Shown: one piece after another, positions 11,315 through 21,281 of the stretch
Position numbering within the stretch: position 1 is the stretch's first letter
Layout: each line of letters starts with the position of its first letter
DNA from: Serendipita indica DSM 11827
Taxonomy: Eukaryota; Basidiomycota; Agaricomycetes; Sebacinales; Serendipitaceae
DNA length: 64,000 bases
NCBI GenBank assembly: GCA_910890315.1
Contig: CAJVGD010000010.1
Location: 186,001-250,000 of the forward strand
Direction: 5' to 3'
The notes under the pieces: generated by a model
The model's input: the letters and a program-made list of their open reading frames with translations, nothing else
Databases searched by the model: none
What the model was told of the DNA's origin: nothing
Made by a program: the position numbers and the translations under genes

Positions 11315-13255
11315 ATGAGTTCTTTTTTTGGATATCACAGAGCAAAAGCGAGTCTCAGAGGTCAAATTTTTGCACGGGGGGTGACGCTATTGAGCTAGCG
11401 GCGACTAGGCTATCGACTTCAGGACTGGGAACAGGCAGCGGTCACGAATCCAGCTCAGCTGGGCCAGAAGAGAATCAAAACGTTACAACGGTACCCACAG
11501 TGGAGACAGCAGGCGATGTATCTCGGGCCGCTGTTTGCTTTACAAGCCTCTTTGCAGCCAGCTTTACTTCCGACGTTCGTGACTTGGTTGATTACAATTC
11601 ATTCGTCACTTAGTCTAGATAGATTCACTATTTGGTGTTTTACCAAGGCGTTCTCTACACGTTAGGAGGAGGTATCTCTCCAGCCGCTAGTGCATTCCTT
11701 ACACCATTGATCTTACTCTCACAGTCCTACTCTACAACCCGCGCCTCTCATTTACCTCTGAATGGTTCGTGGTACGGCGTGGTTTTGCCAACGGCGTGAT
11801 ATATGCCGGGACCGCTGTCGGGGTTTTGATTCTCCCACTAATACTTCCGAGCGTCATTGAGGGTCACGGAGCAGCAAGGACTTTGCGTATCCTCTCGATT
11901 GTTGTTGGTGTATTCCTCTTGCCGGCGTTGCCATTTCTCAAGGGACGTCTACCACCGGCCAGAGTCCATGTGAGGTTTTTGGTGAGAGTGAAGACGTTGT
12001 GAACGTCGAGTCGAGACTTTGTATTCGAGGAACGATGAATAAAATCGACTTTAGACGAAAAGAACCTGTGTAACGCGTGTATATTGAGGACGGTTACAAG
12101 GGAGTACAAATCTACTCTCCTGATCAGAGAACGGTCAAGTACTACGGGCTATATAGAGAATGTGGAAATAGATCGGAAGGAATGGAGGAATTGAGGATGT
12201 AAATCGGGACGAGCGGAAGGCATCTGACTCAGGTATAGGGGTAAAAGAGTGACGACGGTCAGAGGACCGTAAGTGACAGAACGAGAACAATGTAGCGAAT
12301 GGAGATGGTAACTAGGACAAGGACTAAAGCGATGAAGAATAATCCTTGATTCGCACGAGGTAGCAGCGTCGTACAGAGCAGACGCGCGAGCCTACAGTCC
12401 AGGACCCTTCGACTCGGTCAATATCAGGAAGGCTATTCAGGAATTCAGGAATTCATGTTGCGCTGGGGATGAATACATTTCAAGGATTCGGTATATACGT
12501 CTATCTCGGCACCGTCGCTCGTCATTCACGCTCTGCAAGATATTTCGTACCTCTGGTCTGGCTTCCGAGTAAGCATCCTCGTAATAAGTTCCAAGTTCAA
12601 GCCTCATGGCCCTACAGCCTTTGCCATGGATATGAAGTTAGGCGCTACCAACGCATCGATCGCGCGCGCTGTTCTCAACGGTGAGTGGATGCCCCTGCAG
12701 TAGAAACACCAGCCGAATGTATATCCAGGGTCATCTGTTATTGGTCGACTGGGAGCCGGGACTCTTTCCAACATCATTGAACCCTGGATATTGGCACTGT
12801 CCACACTACTCGGAAGTTGCCTTGCAACATTCATTCTCTGGGGTGCCTTAAGCCACAGTTTGGGCGGGGTGATTGCGTTTGGCTTCGTCTATGGGCTAAT
12901 TGCTGCTGGATGGACCAGCATGTGGAATGGCTTCATCTGACCCATCTCGCGTGAGTGTCTGAGATGATGTGCCGCATTTCTGCTGAAAGGACGCAGCTGA
13001 TGACCCAAAGCTGGGTACCAAGTTTATTGGGTACATGATGCTCTCCACGGGCATTGGAAACATTCTCTCCACTCCAATCTCTACGGCGTTGACAAAAGAG
13101 AACGTTTCCCCTCGCGTACGTGCATGGGGTTCGCTGTCGGAGGAGGAAAGTTTGAGAATGCCATCCTCTATGCAGGGGCATGCTTTGCAGCAGCGACGGT
13201 CATGGCTGGGTCGAGATGGTTGGTCCAGCAAGGTAAAGTGGGGAGAACACGATAA
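11315..13255 (+). pseudogene. Decayed MFS monocarboxylate-transporter-like gene (copy A)
   Basis: This is a paralogue of the intact gene at 21282-23101 and shares its flanking DNA. Matching pieces include VRRGFANGVIYAGTAVG (about 11775), LPALPFLKGRLPPAR (about 11925) and MMLSTGIGNILSTPIS (about 13035). It is broken in several ways. The segment coding the first two membrane helices is missing: the N-terminal tail near 11485 runs straight into sequence that in the other copy lies about 330 bp further on. A 428-bp solo LTR interrupts the middle (11969-12396). A TGA replaces an Arg codon in the conserved GFIRPIS motif near 12937. The C-terminal end is still recognisable and stops at 13255. The gene is dead or at best makes fragments. 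Confidence 0.8.
11969..12396. mobile_element. Solo LTR of an LTR retrotransposon
   Basis: A 428-bp block begins with TG and ends with CA. It is flanked by perfect 5-bp direct repeats GTCCA at 11964-11968 and 12397-12401. The paralogous site at about 22248 (AGAGTCCAAGGCCC) lacks the block, so the empty site is visible within the same window. It has no coding capacity. The family (Ty3 or Ty1 type) cannot be told from the LTR alone. It is younger than the segmental duplication, because only one copy carries it. Confidence 0.8.
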
Positions 13256-13378
13256 TCTACATATATCTCGAATAAATCATTCTATGAGAATCTTGTACTC
13301 CCTTTCTATCCCGTTAACACTGCGCCTCATCGAGTCGAAGTCCAGCGGCTGCACCTTGAACTCGATCATAATCACACG

Positions 13379-16300
13379 ATGGCAGGCAAAGAATATTTGA
13401 TCTTGTTCAAAGAAAAAGAATATTCGGGAGACGCAGGTCACGTTTTAATCTCGAAATCTACGCCGATTTACGCACTCAAACAACGAATCCTGGCGACTCA
13501 CCCGCGCTATAAGAACGTCTGCCCGACGGATTTCAAGCTATTTCAAGTAGACATACCAAACACAAGCGATGCAAACCAACAGATCGAGGCAAGAATGAAT
13601 AATTGGGGTCATTGCCTGATCCGCTCGACATAAGTCAACCCATTTCCTACTACTATGCATCAGAACCTGCCCGAGGACTGATACATATCGCTATGGTGTT
13701 CTCAGAGCCCCCTAAAGATGCGGGTAAGTGCTTCCTTCAAGCTTAGAAATCTACCCGCCGCGTTGATTAGGTCATCTGATTTACTTCGGCTTATAGCCAA
13801 CCCCTTGCAGGAGTCACCAGCAGAGTATTGAAAAGCGAGAACGCTTGTTGAGGCGAGGATGAGTGACGGTAGATTGGAAGAAGGGAATGGGGGCGAGCGG
13901 GAAATACGAGTCTTAGGCCTCGATAGGCGAGCGATGAACGGGAAAATAGCTGGAATTCTTCTTCTGTACATGATTATCGATTATTAGAGGCTTTATATAC
14001 GCGCGAGAGCGCGAGACGAAACGCGGAAAGGATGGAGTTGAAACGAGAGTGAGGGAGATGAGACAGAGCGGAGCTGCTGCGCCGCTTAGAGAGTGTAAGA
14101 GACTAACCAGAGTGTAAGAAACTAGCTATCTAGCTCCAGGCGACTCTGGCTGACCCGTGCCACTCGGGCACAAGGGTGTTACAGTATAAGTCGAATATCT
14201 CGCCTAGTGTGAGCTTCAACACTGCCCACAACCAGATCGCCAACTTTTTGGAGGACCTCCGCCCTCGAGTCAAAACCTTTTTGGAATCCGGGGTTAACCT
14301 TGATATCTGGGTTCCACCCAATCACGTAGACCCCGAAATTCGGAGTTTCTATGAGAAATTAAGGATACCAGTGGTGGGCGGCGAACCTAGATTATTACTC
14401 CACAATCTTGGAAAGGACCGCAAACTGACGCGGGATGTTTTTACTGAGTCCAGAGTGTAATACTTTGGCGACGCGTTACCATATGCTCACTCGCATTCCT
14501 AGTATTCTGTGCAACACATCCGGGTCTGGAAAGACCCGCGTACTTTTCGATGGGCTTTCAAGTCTCTGGGGCTTCTATATCACTTCTGACGCCCAAGATG
14601 GCTTTGGATCGACAGATCTCAATTACACAATGGAGACCGTCACGGGAAAACCTGAATGGATAGGCGACGTCTTTTCCGGGGCTTCAGACCCTCATGACAT
14701 ACAGAACCGAAGCAAAATTAACGAAATGATCGTAAAAATAGGCGTATCGCGTATACTCCTAGCCCGGTGGAACCTCTTGAAAATCTTTATCGATGAAGCC
14801 AAGAAATGTCATGGGTCGCTACCTCCAGACATTCAACGGACCTGGCTCTTATTCCAAATACTCCCCTCGACAAACGATGTTTTCCTGCGTTTCATCAAAG
14901 AGTACCTTGCAGGTGTCAATACAATCGAAGAAGAATCGCTTTGGCCTAAAGATGTTTTAGATGACGAGGATAGCTGATTCTATTACATCCTAGATGAAGT
15001 TCAAGCTGCCGGAGCGGCCTATATGGGTTGCTTTTCAAACCAGGACGGTTCAAAGAAAAGACCTTACCTTCGACCCCTAATCCAGCAGCTCGCTACATAC
15101 CCAAAGCACCATATTATCGTGTCTGGTACGGGCTTCTCACTGGAGACAATCGATAAGGTGGTCAGCGCTGGTGTTGCGAGGCCCACTGGCTGGCACATTC
15201 ATCATCGTATGGAAGACTTTTCAAATCAAAAGGACCAAGAAGAATACATACGGCAGTATCTTCCACCATCATTTCTCGCCTCCGATGTTGGTCGTGAATT
15301 TATCAAACTCATGTGGGAATGGTGTCGAGGAAGGTCTGTGGGGCATTCATGCATTCCAGAACATGTTTTAATGCGACTTAGACCCCGATTTACAGCAGAA
15401 TTACTTGAGCAACTATTCGTCGAGCTGTGGCTCCACCATGATCCCGCCTCTCCACTCTCGTGGATGATTGAATACGTTTCCGCTCTTACTGGGAGTCAGC
15501 CCCTCAATTACAATAGGGAGCTGGTCTCACGAGAGGCTCGAGTCGGGTCAATGTTTCTTCTCTCGTTCAAATGGGACAAGCTCAACAGTAGCACGTTGCT
15601 CTCTAGCCACCTACTACGAGGTCTGACTTTTAGTCTAGACCTGTCACTCAAGATTAGCCTTTTATTCAGCATTTACAGGTGGCTCACACGAGGGAACCAG
15701 TGATCATGAAGGATGACCAAAGGGCAATCGTCGAGTATGGCCTGGGGAGCTTCATCGCTACAGCCAAACAGATAAATTCCACTCAACGATCGATCAGCAT
15801 TGGCGAGCCCTTGGCATTGACTAGCATTTGTCGACACATTCTGGGCGATGCATCGCTCGCGACAGTGATCCTTACTCATCTCGAATTTAACCCTGGCGAC
15901 GGATTTGAAGCGCTTGTGATGGTGGCTCTGACCCGACTTCAAAACCAAGTCTCCATGGAAAGTTTGTTCGATTTCCATCAAAGGCAGCCAGAATGGTCTG
16001 GCTTGACGGCGCAGATCGTTTCCATGGCAGGCGGTCTCCTTATCGACTATGACAGTATCTTGCACGACGCGACCTTCAATGACCAAGTTCTGCCACTTCG
16101 GGCCAAAGATCCCGAAGGCGTGATCAAGTGGTTAACAAGCGATTCCTTGGCTGCTTGGTGTATACCAGGCCATAAAATGGGACCGGATCTCCTGACCCGA
16201 GTCAAGCTCAGTAATGGTAGCACTGTTTTGATCGTTGTCCAAGCGAAGTGTTGGGAAATCGAGTCCTCAGAAAGACGTTTCCTTCCAGCAGACGCGACCG

Positions 16301-16750
16301 CGCATGCGATCCTGTCTGTAACGCCCTCAACGTGGTTCTCCGGTACCGTGAGTGATTTCTTGACGTCTATATCATTTCTTGACCTCGATCCAGATAACTT
16401 CAAACATGAAACAAGCAACACAGAACAAGCAATCTAAGAAAATCCATGCCATGCTCCGAGAGATCGGAAAGTATGAGTTACTTCGAGTCGTTGTGGCGCT
16501 CCCGTTGGTTCCTGACCTGAATTCAACAACTCGAGCAGTCAAGGACGCAATCGAAGCGGACAAAAGCCTTCTTGCGACGATTGGAATAGCTCGTATCGCC
16601 GAGGCATTCTCTCAAATCCCAAAGGGGCGTGACGTACTGCGTGTTCTGAAGAGGGGACGAGATGAAGAAACCTCGGGGTCATCTCAGATGAAGAAGGTAC
16701 AACCTAAGAAGGCAAGACATACAGCGACTCCACAAAAAGTTCGAAAATGA
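13379..16750 (+). pseudogene. Fossil Crinkler (CRN)-type effector gene: header, NTPase, REase-like nuclease
   Basis: Three parts in the order typical of Crinkler-RHS-type effectors can be recognised. A ubiquitin-like header begins at 13379 (EYLILFKEKEYSGDAG, ALKQRI, FKLFQVDIP). A P-loop NTPase covers about 14170-15700 (TSGSGKTRVLFDG Walker A, then ILDEVQAAGAAY as Walker B). The third part is a likely PD-(D/E)XK nuclease domain near 16160-16250 (GPDLLTRVKL then IVVQAKCWE). The tail to 16750 is Lys-rich. In the family the header serves secretion or targeting and the NTPase-nuclease acts on nucleic acid in conflict between organisms or elements. This copy looks broken, with a few interruptions plus one inserted element, so it is treated as a fossil. 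Some of the apparent gaps near the header could be ordinary introns. Confidence 0.65.
13829..14182. mobile_element. Inserted element, probably a solo LTR, within the Crinkler fossil
   Basis: A 354-bp block starts with TG and is flanked by 5-bp direct repeats AGTAT at 13824-13828 and 14183-14187. It has a TATA-like motif (TTTATATACG) about 165 bp from its left end and no coding capacity. Size, terminal bases and duplication length suit a solo LTR. The right end reads GTGTTAC(A), so the exact terminal base is uncertain. It is not alike in sequence to the LTR at 11969-12396. Confidence 0.5.
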
Positions 16751-16973
16751 GCTAACTGGCTGGGCGTTGAACCTGCAGCTTTTCACAACTCGTCCTTAGC
16801 TTTACTGCACCAGGTATTTCCTTCCTGTATTGTTTACTCAACAAAAATTCCTATTGAGTTTGACCACTTTACGATCCGTTGTCAGTAACGTCTTCAATTG
16901 CGGTGTGAGGTTCACAGAGAGAACTCACCAGTACGTGGGCTATGCGAGACCAAGTAAGTAATACTTAGCAGGG
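16751..16973. other. Spacer between Crinkler fossil and LINE
   Basis: No gene is seen. The right end is the target site of the LINE insertion; the left 12-bp copy GCGAGCGTGTTC lies at 16974-16985. Confidence 0.4.
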
Positions 16974-16985
16974 GCGAGCGTGTTC
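16974..16985. repeat. 12-bp target-site duplication, left copy
   Basis: GCGAGCGTGTTC here is repeated exactly at 18294-18305, on the other side of the truncated LINE. Target-primed reverse transcription makes such duplications. Confidence 0.8.
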
Positions 16986-18293
16986 TTTTTCTTTTTTCTT
17001 TCTTTCTTTTCTTTTCTTTTTTTTTGGGGGGGGTAGGTATTATTGTGCAGTGGCGTTGCTAATATAGCACATCATTCTATCGAGTAGTCCGCTTACTGGG
17101 TTATCCCTAGTGTCCTAAGATGAGGCGACTCCTCGCAGGCAGGTGATCGGTCTCGTCCTCTCTAGGTTCCCCCTCTGGGCGTGACCATGTCTATTGCTAC
17201 ACTTCCTTTCGCGTGGTTCTCCATTAGTTTCGCTTGGTATCGTAGCTCGTTGCGTTGTTTCGTCGATTTTTGCCACTGCTTAGTCTTTCTCCTTCGTCCC
17301 TCCTGTTCTCCATCTCCCGGTTCTCCTAAGGAATTTGAACGTTTGCTTGATCCCGTCGCTGGTCCCTAAGACCTCTGAGAGGTCTTCTGTTCTCTCTCGT
17401 AGGGTTCTCTCCCATTCGCTTCTTGCTTAAAGGTACTTGGGGCATATGTAGAGCACATGCGTCAGGGTTTCGTAATTCCTTTCGCCACAGTGCGGGCACC
17501 ATGGCGTCTCTGCTCTGTTGATGCGATTCACATGACCATTGAGACATGTGTGACCTGTAAGTAGCTGAGTTAACAACGCTGCTTCTCTCCTGGTGAGTCC
17601 GTCCGTGAGTGCCAGGTATTTTCCCGATGGCATGGTCTCGTCGATCTTGGCTGCTCGCTTGAATCTCCTGGATTCCCTCCGTCTGTCTCGCGCTTCTGTC
17701 TTCGTTATCCTCTTGAGTTCTTGCTTTACTGCCGATAGGTTTGCCGGGAGAGAGTGTCGTAGCCAACCTGGGAGGTCGTCACGGCTGCTTGTGCCTTCCG
17801 TGATTGCCTTTTTTGCTTCTTTGTCCGCTGCTTCGTTTCCTTCCGCTGCTTCGTGACCTGGTAACCACATGAGTTCCATTCGCGAGGTGACTCTATCGCT
17901 TAGCGCGTCGTCACTTGACTCTGCTAGCTCTCTCCTTTCCTGTTCGGCTCTTAGGGCTGTAATCTCTCTTCGGACGGTGGCATTTATGTGCTGCCCAGCC
18001 TTGGCGCTACATTGTGCCACACTCTGGATTGCCACTTGGTTGTCCAGACTGATGTTGATCCTCGCAATGGGTCCTCGCGCTTCCTTGGCGAGGTGAAGGC
18101 CTAGTGCTATACCCACTAGTTCTCCCTCGTGCACCGTGTGCTCCATGTCTTTGCCAAGCAGATGACGGATTGCTTTGACTCGACGGCCGTCTTGGTAGAG
18201 GACCGCCGCTGCGCCTATCTTGCCTTCCATCCCTGAGCCGTCCGTGTATATCGCGACGCTTTGTGTTCGTATCGCCTTGTCTCGTTCGATGGC
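16986..18293 (-). mobile_element. 5'-truncated LINE with RNase H domain and A-rich tail
   Basis: The minus strand codes the C-terminal third of a LINE ORF2. An RNase H domain reads GAAAVLYQDGRR, then HEGELVGIALGLHLA, MELMWLPGHEAAEGNEAADK. A zinc-finger-like end follows (CPHCGERNYETLTHVLYICP). A stop soon after this (near 17424) is followed in the same frame by family-like sequence ending near 17290 (IKQTFKFLRRTGRW). That stop is therefore probably a mutation. The 3' end on the minus strand runs into an A-rich tract, seen as the pyrimidine run at 16986-17027. Identical 12-bp direct repeats flank the whole block (16974-16985 and 18294-18305), which is the mark of target-primed insertion. The 5' end is truncated, as is usual. 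Confidence 0.85.
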
Positions 18294-18305
18294 GCGAGCG
18301 TGTTC
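18294..18305. repeat. 12-bp target-site duplication, right copy
   Basis: This is an exact match to 16974-16985, bounding the 5'-truncated end of the LINE. Confidence 0.8.
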
Positions 18306-20187
18306 ACCAGTCTAAACCCGTTTATCGACGGAGGGTATCGACGTGGGAGGGTACAGGAGAGCCTGCTAGTTAAGACATGTACATAGCGTCTTATATAGCA
18401 AGGATAAACATTGGAACGAGGAAAGAGCGATGGGAAACTAGGCATGTGCCAACGCCGTCGCTACAAGGGTAGATGCAATGGAGGCTATAAAGAGAATGGT
18501 AAGAAAGTGGTATAGAATGGGTAACGAGAGTCACGGGTACGTTTACGACGTGCGTGACGAGGAGAAATCCTCGAAACTTTCATGCGGTCAGTCAGTGTGA
18601 GTTGTACATAGGACACTCTCGTAATAGTGCACAATAGGATCGTCACCGACTTGTTGTGTATTCGGGGTTGCTAAACAGCGAGCTACTGAAAAGCAGCTGA
18701 CTTCTACGTGGCGTAGAGAGACATAATAGCGACATTATAGAAAGCAGGATAGAGGTGTGATACACAAACGATCTATAGGCAAGCGAAGGCTAATCTATGA
18801 CATGGAAATGGCGCTAACAGTACCAGCCTGCATCTTGGTCACGCGCACAAAGCCCAACCGCATGTAGGGACCGCATGCAGTTTACGAGTATGACATCCGT
18901 ATCGACTCGGAAGACTGGGTCGACGGCGGAAGAAGAAAGTTCATTCTTGAACGAAGCGGAGGGACGACAAGGAAATGTTGAATCCGGTGCAAGTAACGTC
19001 GAAGAAGTCTCCGAGCGTGATGACGGAGCCGTAAGCCGAAAGATTCGTGGGCTGATGTGCTGCAATGGAAGTAGCTCATCCGACGAGGCAAACCCTTCAA
19101 AGCCTATATTGTTCTCAACGACCCACTCTTCATCACTCTCGTCGCTCCGCTCGTACTGCCAATACAGAGACACGAACAGAGCAACTTTCTGTTGGTGGCT
19201 CCTTCAGTCAGAGTTTGAGGCCTAGTGGACGATTCAGTAGTCGACGGGGAGGCTTTGGCCAATCTATGGCGGTCGAAGCTCACTGTCTGAGTACTACAGG
19301 TCCATCTCACTTCGACCACTGGTCTGTAGAAACCGCCTACTCGATGTCAAAGGGTGACCACATATCGGGCCCAGGTACACGCCCACCCGAGTTCGCGCCA
19401 CTCGCTCGCTTTCCAAATCGTTCGGTTGTTTGAGTCATTGTACCGAATTTGACTCTGGTCGCCACAAGCGACTGCCTTGAGCCATGCCGTCCAAAACTGC
19501 TCCAATTTACCCATGTATTCATTCGGCGACTCGTCTTCTTTCATCATGCATACACCCACAACGCACTAGTGAAAATAGGATACTGAATTTCAGTACCCGG
19601 TGGCTGACAGTTTCAGTAGTTGGGGATACTGAATCTCGTTTGCTCAAATCACATGGATAAGGTCAATGGAATGGATATTGCATATCAGTCGTACACATGA
19701 ATAACTCCCAAGACGCTCAAGACATGCTGGACAGGTGGGAGGGCCGAGGAGGGTCGCCTTCAACGTAGAGAGTCCCCTTGCAGTTAGGATATCGATTTAA
19801 CTATATAAGATAGCTTGAAATCGACACAATGTTCGAACCCGCCGGGAAGGGGAGCTTGAATATTTGACGGGCTGAGCAAGACGCAAAGTCGAACCTGGGC
19901 CGGATGCGGTATCGTCGGCATGCAGAAGGTCGCAAATCAATGACTCGGTGAGAATTTAGTTGGTATATCGCCTATGTCTGTGGTCGCTTGGGCCGAATGG
20001 TTGACCGGGGGAAGTGGCAAAGACAGGGGATCCCGTCTTGGTGAACATAAATAATTCAAACCCCTTTCTCTAGTACATAATTAGTGAATTTTATGGATTG
20101 GAGGCCAAAAAAACCTTCATTGAGCGCATGGAACCGACAAGCGTGACTCGGGGAGTGGATGGACGACCTAGGTGGTGAGAAAACTGG
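18306..20187. other. Nearly 1.9 kb without a recognisable gene
   Basis: Short open frames exist on both strands near 18814-19433, and on the minus strand at 19337-19559. The latter includes NEYMGKLEQFWTAWLKAV and shifts frame within 150 bp. None resembles a family I know. The base composition is less coding-like than the flanks. This is probably decayed mobile or accessory DNA. I find no tRNA or rRNA. Confidence 0.4.
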
Positions 20188-20694
20188 TTAAATATGACAC
20201 AATGGGGTCCTTCGTCTTTCATTGGTTCGATCCTCATCTATTTGCGATGGCGAAGCTCGCTTCCCCGGGATGTCCTCGATCAGGAGGAGACCGGCCTGAG
20301 AGAGCGCTTTCTCTTGCTCCTGGAGATGGTCGAGCTTTACTTTTGCCTCTTCAATCATCCTCTGGTTGTCTTCGGATTTCCTGTCTTTGGCTGGGAGAGC
20401 CAGAAGGCGCAGCTGTAGGCTGTTTAGGTACCCCTGTTGATCTCGAATGCGGTTGGCCAGGTCATGTTCACGTCTGGAATGTGTGAGTGTATTCGTTATA
20501 GCGTACGTGGTTCTGAGCTGAATGCTCCGCTGATGTTCCACCTCGTGTCGCAGGTTGCCGACCTCTTCCGAGGTTGCATCTTGGGACCTCTGAAGCTTCT
20601 TGATTGACTTGTTGATGGCTTCGACCCCCTTGGACATGCCCTTCCTTGCCTCATTGACCGCCACCGAACTATCTGCGGTTGGTTTGGTTTGGTT
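20188..20694 (-). CDS. Coiled-coil protein, N-terminus cut at duplication junction
   Basis: The minus-strand frame ends with TAA at 20188-20190. It codes a charged, heptad-rich protein of at least 165 residues (KGMSKGVEAINKSIKKLQRSQ, then EEVGNLRHEVEHQRSIQLR, DRKSEDNQRMIEEAKVKLDHL). It ends in an Arg/Glu-rich tail. I do not recognise the family. Reading upstream, the coiled coil ends at about 20694, where the sequence becomes the duplicated end of the ABC transporter gene in the opposite orientation. The native N-terminus therefore appears lost or lies elsewhere. A GGTTT triplet repeat marks the junction. It may be a functionless remnant. Confidence 0.45.
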   Translation of the reverse strand, partial: NQTKPTADSSVAVNEARKGMSKGVEAINKSIKKLQRSQDATSEEVGNLRHEVEHQRSIQLRTTYAITNTLTHSRREHDLANRIRDQQGYLNSLQLRLLALPAKDRKSEDNQRMIEEAKVKLDHLQEQEKALSQAGLLLIEDIPGKRASPSQIDEDRTNERRRTPLCHI

Positions 20695-21026
20695 TAATAT
20701 TCTTCGCAGCGAATTTGCCGACAGTACCATCTTGACGTAGGCAACTGCTTGCCCGTTTTTATCCCATGGTTGACATTTTGGCAGAATCGCGCATCGTATC
20801 CGTACTATCATCGATTATGACAAGGTTGGGCAGAATTGTGCAAAATCCGGATATATTCTCATTTTTATATAGGTCATGGTCCTCGACAAAGGTCGCATCG
20901 TCGAGTTTGACAAGCCTGCTACGCCTCTCGCGGATAAAAAGTCATAATTCTACTCACTGTGCAAGGCAACTTGTCCAGAAGAGATTTCGGCCCTTGTTCG
21001 CCTCAGTCAACTCAATAGTTCCTAAA
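20695..21026 (+). pseudogene. Duplicated 3' end of the ABC transporter gene
   Basis: This segment repeats 10731-11060 with few differences. The intron-exon pattern, the end of NBD2 (TILT, then [28 protein letters not shown]) and the final codons QLNSS-stop are all recognisable. Nothing upstream codes for the rest of the transporter, and a TAA interrupts the last exon near 20943. It is a dead fragment carried along with the neighbouring MFS gene in a segmental duplication. Confidence 0.85.
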
Positions 21027-21281
21027 CATATGATCCCTCATGTTCGTAACTAAGACCTGACATCTATGCCTTTCTCTGTTTATAGCGTGCATGTGTAGCA
21101 AGTAAGATTGCCTCCTTGTCCTGTCTATCACCAACTCCAGACTCAGAACACACCTGAGAAGGTCACAGAACACACCTTTTGACCTAATCTCGAGAATGCT
21201 CCCTGTCGGACATGCGCGGCCGTGTCGAGGCAACTCCGAGTCAGGAAACCTGCTCTCCTCCTTCACGAGGCGCTTCCTGGC

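Noticed and set aside
16986-17027. Pyrimidine-rich tract as a stand-alone microsatellite
   Set aside because: It sits exactly at the 3' end of a minus-strand LINE inside the target-site duplication, so it is the element's A-rich tail.
19831-19850. tRNA T-loop-like GTTCGAACCC
   Set aside because: The flanks do not form the five-base stem, and no acceptor, D or anticodon arm is found around it.
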